This document shows positions 1-8,226 of a stretch of 64,000 nt of DNA, in pieces. Position 1 is the stretch's first letter. Every line of letters starts with the position of its first letter. The DNA lies in the NCBI RefSeq assembly GCF_034262375.1, contig NZ_CP139558.1, positions 4,712,001-4,776,000 of the forward strand, read 5' to 3'. The notes below the pieces were generated by a model that saw only the letters and a list, made by a program, of their open reading frames with translations, did not search any database and had not been told where the DNA came from. The position numbers and the translations under genes were made by a program. Source of the DNA: Mucilaginibacter sabulilitoris. Its GTDB lineage: Bacteria > Bacteroidota > Bacteroidia > Sphingobacteriales > Sphingobacteriaceae.

Positions 1-429
1 ATGAAATATTTAATAGTATTAATAAATTGTAGCTGTTAATGGAGAAGCGTTCAAATAAACTAACCCTGAAAAATGGGTATTAATGGCTTATAATCTTAGA
101 AATTTTGTTTAATATAAAGTTAATTTGTTGATTTTCATAGAAATATTAAAAATTTCTTTATAATTAAGAGACAGACGGTAATTTGTGAACTGTTTGAAAA
201 CACGTGATGTATTATAAAATAACAATATAAACATAAACAGCTTGAAAATTTGGTTTGAACCCGTTAGGGGCTCTAAGTGTAATCGAGAGCCCCACAGGAT
301 TTTTTCGAACCTTTTTCTCGTATCTTTGAAAGATATTGCAGACTTTATTTAAAGTGGTTCGGGCCCAGTCTCAGGAGCCACAATGTGCAAGCACATTTTA
401 CGGTCACGCGCACATCTTTTTTTTCACTC
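1..429. other. AT-rich stretch without a gene; hairpins only
   Basis: No open frame here looks like a gene. The first 260 bases are very AT rich. Two structures stand out: an 8-bp perfect inverted repeat at 267-274/286-293, followed by six T at 300-305, and a short palindrome at 382-397. The first could be the terminator of a plus-strand gene lying before the window. The sequence at 356-382 (ttcgggcccagtct then gagccaca) looks faintly like a tRNA 3' end, but no tRNA body precedes it. Confidence 0.5.
267..305 (+). terminator. Terminator-like hairpin near the window start
   Basis: ggggctct at 267-274 pairs perfectly with agagcccc at 286-293 across an 11-nt loop. A run of six T follows at 300-305, six bases after the stem. 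The offset of the T tract makes this a weaker match than a classical terminator. No plus-strand gene end is visible upstream inside the window. Confidence 0.4.
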
Positions 430-1031
430 TTAACGTGTTGTTAATCTGTAAGATAAGTTGGAGTAAAAAGTCAACGCTATCGGTTTGATGTTGCAGGTTT
501 TCAAAAGTAATTTTTCTGGGCAGATCGAACCGGGATAACGCAGGCTGCGCAAATCGAGCCCGTAATGCTCAAAATAATAACGGCACCAATATTCCTCTGC
601 GCATTTGCTTATCCCGTAAACAGTAACCGGTTCAGTAACGGTATGCTGCGGACAAAATTCCCTTGGCGAGTCAGGCCCGAATACAGCGATACTGCCGAAC
701 CAGAAAACCTTGCTCACTTTTTCCTGGCGGGCCACTTCCAGAACATTCAACAAGCCTTTCACATCCCAGGTTTGTTTGGGGAATTGTTCGCCGGTGGCCA
801 ATAACATCGCGGCCAGGTGGTAGATCTGCGTCGTACCGCTGGTGTTTACCAGTTTCTTCAGGCCAATCGGTATCCAGCACATCCAGTTGGCAGTAAGGTC
901 CGGACTCACTTAACGCGCCGGTCCGCCGCAGTAACGGATTCCTTGCCATACTTTTCCCTTAACGCGATAACCAGTTCTGTTCCAATCTGCCCGCAAGCGC
1001 CGGTCACCAGGATCATTTCATTTTTGTTCAT
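430..1031 (-). pseudogene. Frameshifted, truncated L-threonine 3-dehydrogenase-like NAD-dependent epimerase
   Basis: Homology to the threonine dehydrogenase/epimerase family (extended SDR fold) is spread over three minus-strand frames. Frame one starts at the ATG at 1031 and reads MILVTGACGQIG, the Rossmann nucleotide motif, then stops near 908. A second frame carries GPYCQLDVLDTD. The third carries the rest, including IYHLAAMLLATGEQ, FGSIAVFGPDSPRE, the catalytic YGISK tetrad motif and LRSLRYPG. After LRYPG, near 520, similarity stops and the frame runs out in unrelated sequence, so about the last 110-120 residues of a normal protein are missing. Two frameshifts plus a lost C-terminus make this a real pseudogene rather than a sequencing slip. 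It normally oxidises threonine to 2-amino-3-ketobutyrate; no function is expected here. Confidence 0.8.
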
Positions 1032-1101
1032 GAAGTCATTGAGCTTATAAATTGGCTGCTAAGGTGACTATTTGAGGATGATAACCGAACGGAAGTCTTA
1101 T

Positions 1102-1198
1102 TTTGGTAGTTAACGCTGAATTTGCGGCTTATGACAGTGGAAACTACCAAAGTAAGCAGTATTTCAACCCCGTCACATGATCAATGTTTTGCAAAACA
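1102..1198. promoter_or_regulatory. Inverted repeat and palindrome between divergent genes
   Basis: tttggtagtt (1102-1111) is repeated in inverse as aactaccaaa (1142-1151), a 10-bp perfect match 30 bases apart. A second symmetric site, tgttttgcaaaaca (1185-1198), is a perfect 14-bp palindrome. Both lie in the divergent gap between the broken epimerase and the small gene at 1265, where operators would be expected. No regulator is encoded nearby, so this is suggestive only. Confidence 0.3.
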
Positions 1199-1264
1199 GC
1201 GGCAGGCTACCATTTGTCCTATACGGAAACTAAAATTGTACCATGTAATGCTTAAATTTGCAAG

Positions 1265-1507
1265 ATGATAACCATGGAGCAATATGAGGCCCTGAATGAA
1301 GCAGAAAAAGCCGGCGCAATTGTGCAGGGGGAATTCCTGGCCGACCGGGAGGAAAACGGTATGATCGTTCAGTTATATAGCCTTGGAAAGATCTATCGAG
1401 AGCTCTATTATGACCCGCAGGCTAATAAGGTCCTGCGTTACCGTGCCTTTCAGGACATTCGGCATCTGGCCCCTTACCTCGCCCATATCCGTTTTAACCA
1501 AGATTAA
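1265..1507 (+). CDS. Small hypothetical protein (80 aa)
   Basis: I do not recognise a characterised family. The 80-residue product is acidic to neutral, has no signal peptide or membrane helix, and has a mixed helix/strand composition. It begins with MITMEQYEALNEAEKAG; an in-frame Met at codon 4 is an alternative start. The middle (QLYSLGKIYRELYYDP) is rich in aromatic residues. It stands alone, with a decayed gene on each side. The codon pattern and the palindromic sites upstream support it as a real gene, but the evidence is moderate. Confidence 0.55.
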   Translation: MITMEQYEALNEAEKAGAIVQGEFLADREENGMIVQLYSLGKIYRELYYDPQANKVLRYRAFQDIRHLAPYLAHIRFNQD

Positions 1508-1757
1508 CCGGCAAAAACAGGAACAACAGCGCAGGTTAACGATTAGTTCCGGAGTAAGAATTCAACAGCTGTAAACCATGAAAAAAATAATACCTTTCCC
1601 GGCGGGCAACCCGACATACCGGTGCCCGGAATAAAACCCGGAACTTACACCGGAAGACCTACCTTCACACGCGAACCCGCCCGTTAAACCCGGCAGTCTA
1701 AGTTAGCGGTTTCCATAGCCGCTCATAGCAGCCTTACCCTCATATATACCGGAATAG

Positions 1758-2357
1758 TCAGTTACTTTTGAAATCCTGTAAAAGCTGTGTCTTTACTGCT
1801 TCCATATTCTCAGTCATTCGTAGATACACCTTTTCATAATGCTGTATTAACTCGTTTAAAACGACCAGATAATTGCCATATATGTCTTCTCGTTCCTGCG
1901 GGAGTGTTCTCCGGATCACTTCGGAGAGGTCAAGGACTTTTAAATACAGTTCATGTGAGGTCTTATTATCATCCAGCATATCTGCGAAATCGTACGGGAT
2001 ATGATAATAAATACCGACGAGGTTATATTTCCAGTTTTCGGTTTGCAGCCTGGACTGGTATCCGTCAAGACGGTCTATCTCCAGTTTGAGGAACTGGAGC
2101 GTGACTTCGCTGCGGTAATCCTGCCGGTTCTTCCAATAGGCAATGTTCTTTTTGATCATCGACATGAGCTCTCCATGCATGAAATAAAAGCTTTCACCGA
2201 TCTCGGCGCGTTTGCCACGGTACTGTTTTTGCAGTTCAAACTGCTGTTTGCGGCGGTCGTTCACATAGCTGAAAAGCCCCGTCATCAATTGGGTCAGCAA
2301 GGCACCAAGAAGCCCGGAAAAGGCGCTTAGTATAACAAGGGTTCCTGTGTTCTGCAT
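1758..2357 (-). CDS. Membrane-anchored hypothetical protein with coiled-coil cytoplasmic region
   Basis: Family not recognised. I place the start at the ATG at 2357 (MQNTGTLVILSAFSG), because the upstream extension of 15 residues does not look like a protein N-terminus; the open frame itself reaches 2402. Residues 5-30 form one hydrophobic helix (LVILSAFSGLLGALLTQLMT). This is followed by a positively charged stretch (NDRRKQQFELQKQYRGKRAE) and about 160 mostly helical, charged residues likely to form coiled coils. The layout suggests a single-pass inner-membrane protein with a cytoplasmic helical domain. Neighbours give no functional clue. Confidence 0.65.
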   Translation of the reverse strand: MQNTGTLVILSAFSGLLGALLTQLMTGLFSYVNDRRKQQFELQKQYRGKRAEIGESFYFMHGELMSMIKKNIAYWKNRQDYRSEVTLQFLKLEIDRLDGYQSRLQTENWKYNLVGIYYHIPYDFADMLDDNKTSHELYLKVLDLSEVIRRTLPQEREDIYGNYLVVLNELIQHYEKVYLRMTENMEAVKTQLLQDFKSN

Positions 2358-2579
2358 ACAAATACTAACAAAATTAGCAAATATTTCTTTTCCGCAAAAC
2401 ATAAAAAATAATTTAATTATGATTGGCGCCTAAAATAATTATCATTCCTTTGCCAGCGTCAACTCCTACCCTTATACTTTTTCATCAAGGGCTATCGATC
2501 AGCACTTTCGTATCCGTTACTCGGACATAAAGCTGGGCAGGAAACTACTTTTTTCTCCATCCACTCGATTTTACAGATA

Positions 2580-3217
2580 TTAGCCCTGCCTTATCACAAT
2601 CATACCGTAAAACATGCCCCGCTGATTACCTATTGTGTTCATACCAAGGCGCACCGGCTGGAACAGGAAACAGCGAACGTACCCCGAACGGGGATCTATG
2701 CGGCATGGAGACCGGCGTACGGGCAGCCGGATGAGACCGCCATTCACAAAGAAGCCAATAAGATCATTGGTAAACTTAATACCATGGAAGTGATCGCCAA
2801 AGGTCATTGTCAGGCCTGGATACTGCTGGCGGCGCGATATTATCCGACACCTATACCTTCAACGCAGGCATGGAGTTCCAGAGACAAAATATCTGCACGG
2901 AGATCGCCACCGAGGAATTATGCCGCAAGTTAACTGGTTACGAGGGCCCGGAAATAACAGATAGCGTCAAGATCTGGTGCGATACCTATGGCACCCAGCG
3001 CACGTATACCAAAGATGACCTGACCATAACCGTACCTTCTCATTATTACAAGATCATCAAATACCTTGACCATACCACTAACCAGGTAGTGACGCTATGT
3101 TACTGGATGCCCAATCAGCCTACAGAGCGACGAGCCATGCTCCCGCAGCGGATGGTTGACCATGCGGTATTGGTAAATAATCTTGGATTTGATCCGCAAG
3201 TCGTATTTAAAGAATAA
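2580..3217 (+). pseudogene. DNA/RNA non-specific endonuclease, frameshifted
   Basis: Two plus-strand frames together resemble the DNA/RNA non-specific endonuclease (NUC, His-Me finger) family. The first, readable from about 2580, includes YHNHTVKHAPLITYCVHTKA, RTGIYAAWRPAYGQPDET and KGHCQAWI, which sits where the family has its D-R-G-H catalytic motif. Here the first two positions are A-K, so the motif is also degraded. Near 2821 the frame changes, and the continuation (AILSDTYTFNAGMEFQRQNI, then TLCYWMPNQPTERRAMLPQR) is read from 2807 to 3217. A few residues between the halves appear deleted. No credible N-terminus or signal peptide is visible upstream. The 3' frame alone could be called as a 136-aa ORF, but it would lack the catalytic His. 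Confidence 0.65.
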
Positions 3218-3239
3218 AAGCCGGTTGATCGAAAAATGA

Positions 3240-3438
3240 AACTATCGCTTTCACACACCGCAGCTCAGACCTTTCCCGCACAACGCTTACAATATTTACA
3301 ATTTTTACAAGCCCTGCAGGGACTGGCACCGACACAGGTCGCTGCTTTGGTATCGCTGGTTGCGGTTACCCGTTTTCAATCGTTTGCGCTGACCAGTGTA
3401 TAGGCGCCGAGAAACATAATGAACATGTATTTTTTCAT
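3240..3438 (-). pseudogene. Broken small cysteine-rich secreted peptide
   Basis: Read from the ATG at 3438 on the minus strand, the frame gives a signal-peptide-like start (MKKYMFIMFLGAYTLVSAND), then a stop, then in the same frame ATCVGASPCRACKNCKYC, KRCAGKV, another stop, and AAVC. The spacing of cysteines (C-x2-C-x2-C-x2-C) and the VGASPCRACKNCKYC core match a class of small secreted Bacteroidota peptides I have seen, but I cannot name the family with certainty. Two in-frame stops mark it as inactive. The region also contains a 55-codon plus-strand open frame (3236-3403), which I judge to be the antisense shadow. Confidence 0.5.
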
Positions 3439-3731
3439 GACGGTTTGGGTTGATAACTTAAATTTAAGCAAATAATCCGCAAACTTCAGCGTCGGCGTAC
3501 TTCTGCCCCATCCCGTTCCGCGGCTTTATAATAGTCCTGGCATTTATTTCTTTTTATCAAGCAAGTATTTATATTTACTTCATAAATCATCTAATACATT
3601 ACCAATGAGCAACTTCCGAAAATAATCAATATACCAAAAACATATTTTACGGAATGGTAAATATGGCAATCATTATTTACGACGGCGCTATCGATATCAA
3701 AATTAAATCTTAAACAAATTAAACAAATATC
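3439..3731. other. AT-rich upstream region of the tyrosinase gene
   Basis: No gene is visible. The last 150 bases before the tyrosinase start are AT rich, as expected of a promoter, but I cannot place a convincing TTTG / TAnnTTTG pair. A small tandem taaacaaat repeat lies just before the start codon (around 3712-3729). Confidence 0.4.
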
Positions 3732-5255
3732 ATGGCTACATTTAAGAGAAAAAACGCCTGGAACCAGAACGGGACATTCAATAATTCCGACCTTTTGTGG
3801 TACGCGAAAGGCGTTGGCCTCATGCAATCCCGCGCATTAAATGATAAAAACAGTTGGTGGTTCTTCGCGGCCATTCACGGTTACTACCTCAGCGGGGCCT
3901 CTTCCTTTCCTGACTGGGCCCATATTTCAGGTCCGCCAAAAGTACCCTCCAAGCCCAAGCCTTCGGATATCGTCATGAAAAAATACTGGGACCAGTGTCA
4001 GCACCAAACCTGGTATTTTCCGCCCTGGCACCGGGGTTACCTGATGGTGCTGGAAAAGCAGGTCAGGGCTGCTATTGTGAAACTGGGCGGCCCAAGTACC
4101 TGGGCGTTACCCTACTGGAACTATTTCGGTCCAAATGACGAATATAAAATTCCACCTGCATTTACCCAGCAAACCTTACCAGACGGCAAACCAAATCCGC
4201 TTTTTGTCAAACTCCGTTATGGCCCGCAAAAAAACGGGAATATTTATGTACCTATTACTTCGATTTCGCAGAATTGCCAGCGAAATACGGTATACACCGG
4301 CAGTAATGCCGCAACCAGCCTGCCTGGCTATGGTGGCCCAAAAACAGGGTTTTCTACAGGAGCCGGTACCAGTGGCAACCTTGAAAACGACCCGCACAAC
4401 GAGGTGCATACAGCAGTTGGCGGAATTATCAGTAATACAGATTACGGTTTAATGGCAGATCCGGATACCGCGGCGCTTGACCCCATATTTTACCTACATC
4501 ACTGCAACATAGACCGCATGTGGGCTTCATGGAACGCCGCCGGGAACAACAATCCGGCAGATCCTGCCTGGTTAAATGGTCCAACTGCTGTCGGTGACAG
4601 AAAGTTCGTGATGCCACTACCCACTGGCCCTGACTGGTTTTATACGCCTAACGATGTAAAAAGCCTGAGTCAGCTTGACTACGACTATGACAATATTTCA
4701 ACAGGCATAGCGCCACCATTGGTGAGCCAATTGACCCAGAGATTGTTTAAATTTGGTGTCAACGCAATTGAAACTCAAGACCAAAAAAACATGGACATGG
4801 GAGGCGATACCGAATTGATAGGTGCTAACGAAGGTAAACTTCAGTTAAAATCTTCTGGTGCACGTACCACGGTTAAATTTGATGAGGGCGCATGGAAAAA
4901 AGTGCCGGCGAGTTTAATGAAGGCTTCTATTAAGAGCGTACCGGATCGTGTATATCTCCAGCTCGAGAACGTTAAAGGCAACATGGATGCTAACCGCCTC
5001 ACGGTCTCCGTGAACCAAATACTCGCCGGAACTATATCACTATTCGGTCTCCGCAAAGCGTCGAAGAAAGAGAGTCACCATGGCGGCGGACTTACCTTCT
5101 TGCTTGATATCACCAATATAATTGACGACCTGCATCTTAATAATGCTTTAAGTTCTGAGTCGCTCGATGTGCTGATCTTGCCGAACAATGAAGTGCCTGA
5201 AAAAGCAGAGATCACGATAGGCCGGGTAAGTTTATACCGCGAAGGACAATCATGA
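3732..5255 (+). CDS. Tyrosinase family copper oxidase
   Basis: This is a type-3 copper protein that should oxidise mono- or diphenols to quinones, as in melanin formation. CuA ligands are visible as His49 (AAIHGYY), His91 and His100 in CQHQTWYFPPWHRGY. CuB ligands are His222 and His226 (DPHNEVH) and the His256-His257 pair in DPIFYLHHCNIDRMW. Cys89 lies two residues before His91, the C-x-H arrangement that forms a Cys-His thioether in fungal and plant enzymes. The catalytic domain spans about residues 35-275; the remaining 230 residues (beta rich by appearance) may be a shielding or C-terminal domain. There is no signal peptide, so it is predicted cytoplasmic unless exported in complex. Its stop overlaps the next start (ATGA), coupling it to the DUF2182 gene. 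Confidence 0.9.
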   Translation: MATFKRKNAWNQNGTFNNSDLLWYAKGVGLMQSRALNDKNSWWFFAAIHGYYLSGASSFPDWAHISGPPKVPSKPKPSDIVMKKYWDQCQHQTWYFPPWHRGYLMVLEKQVRAAIVKLGGPSTWALPYWNYFGPNDEYKIPPAFTQQTLPDGKPNPLFVKLRYGPQKNGNIYVPITSISQNCQRNTVYTGSNAATSLPGYGGPKTGFSTGAGTSGNLENDPHNEVHTAVGGIISNTDYGLMADPDTAALDPIFYLHHCNIDRMWASWNAAGNNNPADPAWLNGPTAVGDRKFVMPLPTGPDWFYTPNDVKSLSQLDYDYDNISTGIAPPLVSQLTQRLFKFGVNAIETQDQKNMDMGGDTELIGANEGKLQLKSSGARTTVKFDEGAWKKVPASLMKASIKSVPDRVYLQLENVKGNMDANRLTVSVNQILAGTISLFGLRKASKKESHHGGGLTFLLDITNIIDDLHLNNALSSESLDVLILPNNEVPEKAEITIGRVSLYREGQS

Positions 5256-6076
5256 CTACATCCAGAAAAACCCGCACATTTGTCATTTACGTGATCCTCA
5301 CCGTGAGCGCGGCATTCTGGGTATTGTTGCTGATGAATTCCGGGAGCACAACTATTGGTCAGCATCTCCCCGTAATTGTGCCGCATTGCCCTATCATTGT
5401 TTCAGGGGAATCACCGGTATCGTTGCAGGCTTTGTTGGCCATGAACCCCATCAGCTCATTGATGATCGGTTGGGTATTCATGGTAATGGCGATGATGCTT
5501 CCGACACTGATCATCCCGATACTGTATATTTGCGAACGCAGTTTCAAACACCGCCGCCTGCGGTCTGCCTTAATTTTTGCCTTTGGATACGTCGGAATCT
5601 GGGTAACTGCGGGCGTAGTAATGATTGCGGTGACCTTTGGATTGCGCCTGTTGATGCCAAAGCTCTATCTGCCCGCTATAGTCATGACGATCGCCGCCCT
5701 GGTATGGCAATTTTCACCAATCAAACAGCGTTGTTTGAATAGCGGGCATAACCATAAAGCACTTGCCGCGTTTGGGCTTGCCGCAGATCGTGATGCACTG
5801 ATATTCGGTGTTCTGCATGGCCTATCATGTGTGGGATCGGGTTGGGCATTGATGTTGTTTCCAATGCTCTTGCCGGTAGGACATCACTTGGTAATGATCG
5901 TCATTACCTTAATGATGATCGGTGAACATCTGGAGCATCCACAGCCCCCCCGGTGGCGTTTTAACCTGAGCGGCAAGCTCCTGCGCATCCTGATTGCTCA
6001 AATTCAGATCAGGCTAATTACCCAGCTAAATATGCCCCCTGCTTCAAATGCCAATATTCACAATTCCCATAATTAA
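5252..6076 (+). CDS. DUF2182 family integral membrane protein
   Basis: The protein matches the DUF2182 family, described as predicted metal-binding membrane proteins, of unproved function. The family's MAMMLP motif is present (WVFMVMAMMLPTLIIPILY), as is a later SCVGSGWALMLFPMLLP segment; there are about seven membrane helices. Histidines and methionines are abundant near the membrane faces (GEHLEH, GHNHK), suiting a metal ion. The start codon overlaps the tyrosinase stop by four bases, so the two are made together. My inference is that it supplies or handles copper for the tyrosinase; a role unrelated to copper is possible. The C-terminal 20 residues are Asn/His rich. Confidence 0.75.
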   Translation: MTTSRKTRTFVIYVILTVSAAFWVLLLMNSGSTTIGQHLPVIVPHCPIIVSGESPVSLQALLAMNPISSLMIGWVFMVMAMMLPTLIIPILYICERSFKHRRLRSALIFAFGYVGIWVTAGVVMIAVTFGLRLLMPKLYLPAIVMTIAALVWQFSPIKQRCLNSGHNHKALAAFGLAADRDALIFGVLHGLSCVGSGWALMLFPMLLPVGHHLVMIVITLMMIGEHLEHPQPPRWRFNLSGKLLRILIAQIQIRLITQLNMPPASNANIHNSHN

Positions 6077-6111
6077 ATACTATATTTTGGCGGAGTATTA
6101 CCAACCTTATC

Positions 6112-6631
6112 ATGAAATATCTGTTCATTTGCTGCGCCTGCACAGCCCTTTTTTCCCGGCTTGTAAAAAGAGCGGCCAGCCCCAACCCGGCAGCAATAAA
6201 CCTGATGATTTAGCGGTTATGCTTACGGGTAAATGGAAACAAAGTAAAAACAATACTAAAATATACGGATTAACCGGCGACGCGTTATTGAAATCTTTAG
6301 ATACCAATTTCAGTAAGCTCGATGCCTTTTATACCACTTATATTACCTATAATAAAGACGATTCCGGTTATTTGACAACCGCACCTTATAAAAAGGCCAG
6401 TTCAGACAAACCGTTCGTCGATACCACCTCCTATTTCGACTATAAAATATCGGAACAGGAATAGTCCTCCTGCAGGAAGGTAACGTACTGGAAACGGACC
6501 ATATCACCCGCCTGACCGGCACTGATCTGGAGGTCATCACCACTTATAACGCGCAGCCAAACTCCGACATGGGGCTTGACCTGAAAACAACCTATAAATT
6601 TGTCCTGGGTTCGTATTATTTGAAACAGTGA
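6112..6631 (+). pseudogene. Lipoprotein of about 170 aa with two single-base frameshifts
   Basis: The true start is the ATG at 6112 (MKYLFICCACTALF). One base is missing in the T run near 6152, after which the frame reads FFPACKKSGQPQPG, a lipobox with the lipidated Cys and typical C-K-K. The body continues with LAVMLTGKWKQSKNN, reminiscent of lipocalin-like lipoproteins. Near 6462 one A is missing, creating a stop in EQE, and the other frame continues IVLLQEGNVLETDHITRL to LGSYYLKQ and a stop at 6631. Restoring one base at each homopolymer yields a single intact protein. Both lesions are in homopolymers, so a sequencing error is a real alternative to decay. Family not certain. Confidence 0.6.
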
Positions 6632-6654
6632 CCTGTCGTTCAAGGCATGATCCA

Positions 6655-7944
6655 TCAATGACGGTTGTTCTTTTTGTTATAAGTGATCTTAAAAATAGAT
6701 CCTTTTAAGTCATCCGACACATACAAAGAACCGTCAGGCCCCTGTGCCAGGCCTATTGGCCGGTATTCGAATGCCTTAACTGGTTTTTGCAAGTCCTCCC
6801 CCGCGAAATTATCAGCGAATATTTCCCAGTTTCCGGATGGCCGCCCGTTGCGGAACCGCACGAAAGCTACGAAATAGCCTTTGTGTAATTGATGAGATTG
6901 CCCGTGAAACACAATAAAAGCGCCATTCTGATATCTCTCCGGGAACATGTTACCGGTGTAGAAAAGCAAATCATTTGGCCCGAGATGTGCCGGAAAAGCA
7001 ACCAGCGGGTCCTGAAACTTTTTATCACCTCCTTTTTTTCCATTTCCGCCATATTCAGGGGCCAGGATATTTTTCTTTTGGACCGGATCATAATAAACAA
7101 ATGGCCAGCCTGCATCCGAACCCTGGTGCAATTCATACATGGTTTCGGCAGGCAAATCAGCGCTTTGTTCAGGCGTGTAGTACTGGGGAAATTGATCATC
7201 AAATTGCCCGCGCCCGTGCTGCATACAATATAGCGCACCGGTGTTGCTGTTCCAATCGATACCAACGGCATTTTTGATTCCGCGCGCATAATGGACCCCG
7301 TCCCGATAAGTCTGACCGGGCTTATCCGCCTTAAATTTCCATATTCCCGCTGCCGAATCTAAAATCGGACAGCCTGGCATGCCCTTCCCCGACCCGGCTA
7401 TCCTGCAATTATCAGAATAAGAGCCGACCGTTACAAAAAGGTTGTTTTGATCATCTATCGCTATTGATTTTGAATTATCCCGGTGCCTGTCTACCAGCCC
7501 CTGGACGATCACTTCCGGTTTATCAGGAGAGATCACCTCTCCTTTTTTATCCAGACGGTACCTGTAGACACCGGTATTAGATGCGGAATAAAGCAGGTTT
7601 TCTTTGATTTTGATGCCGGTACCCGGGTAATCTCCGAAACCCGTTTTTTTATCGATCAGGCCATCATGATCCGTATCGCTCAGGAAGTAAATTCCCTTCC
7701 CGTCTTTTAAAGCATTTAGCTTTACATAAATGTCACCCTGTTCGTTTACAACCAGGTGTCTCAACGCGCCCAGCGAGTCGGCGATAATAGTGGCGGCAAA
7801 GCCGGGTGGAAGCTTCAGATTCGTTTGGTGCGCCGCTGTGCGTTTTTTTTCTTTGGTTTTATCATCGTGGCTGCAACCCAGAAAGCTGGCTAAAAGCACG
7901 GTTATCGATAAGCTGAAAGTTAAATTTATAAGCTTTTTATTCAT
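6655..7944 (-). CDS. Sorbosone dehydrogenase-type beta-propeller lipoprotein
   Basis: This resembles the L-sorbosone / PQQ-dependent sugar dehydrogenase class of six-bladed beta-propellers, predicted to oxidise aldoses or related sugars in the periplasm. I start it at the ATG at 7944 (MNKKLINLTFSLSITVLLA), since this gives a normal lipoprotein signal ending in SFLGC; the open frame extends to 8034. Propeller landmarks include LPPGFAATIIADSLGALRHL at the mature N-terminus, YARGIKNAVGIDWNSNTGALY with QHGRG, and a C-terminal RPIGLAQGPDGSLYVSDD blade. GDIYVKL and HDGLIDKKTGFGD suggest Ca-binding loops. It stands alone. Whether PQQ is the cofactor cannot be seen from sequence. Confidence 0.8.
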   Translation of the reverse strand: MNKKLINLTFSLSITVLLASFLGCSHDDKTKEKKRTAAHQTNLKLPPGFAATIIADSLGALRHLVVNEQGDIYVKLNALKDGKGIYFLSDTDHDGLIDKKTGFGDYPGTGIKIKENLLYSASNTGVYRYRLDKKGEVISPDKPEVIVQGLVDRHRDNSKSIAIDDQNNLFVTVGSYSDNCRIAGSGKGMPGCPILDSAAGIWKFKADKPGQTYRDGVHYARGIKNAVGIDWNSNTGALYCMQHGRGQFDDQFPQYYTPEQSADLPAETMYELHQGSDAGWPFVYYDPVQKKNILAPEYGGNGKKGGDKKFQDPLVAFPAHLGPNDLLFYTGNMFPERYQNGAFIVFHGQSHQLHKGYFVAFVRFRNGRPSGNWEIFADNFAGEDLQKPVKAFEYRPIGLAQGPDGSLYVSDDLKGSIFKITYNKKNNRH

Positions 7945-8226
7945 GGAAATCTTGTTGCAAAATAATTGTTCAGCATTCACCCGGAATATTTTTCCCGGAC
8001 CTTCATCGGCAAAGGTGCCAAACAAATCTGTCAAAATACAGTCGGCTCTGTAAAAATTTGATGAATATAACTCAATGAAGCAGGTTCTATAGCTATTTTG
8101 AAGGCGCCTTGTTTCATAAACGACCCATAAACCGCGAGAAGTTGGTTAAAAGAAAAAATTAATCATTGGTTACACTTTAATAATATTAAGGAATATTTTT
8201 AAAAATGAGATATTTTTTAATGAAGC

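Noticed and set aside
565..1050. Several plus-strand open frames across 565-1050
   Set aside because: They run antisense to the threonine dehydrogenase homology, whose three frames give clear family motifs; the plus-strand products match nothing I know.
3236..3403. 55-codon plus-strand ORF starting MKLSLSHTAAQTF
   Set aside because: It is the antisense of the cysteine-rich core; its Leu/Gln/Val composition follows from that, and no start signal or partner supports it.
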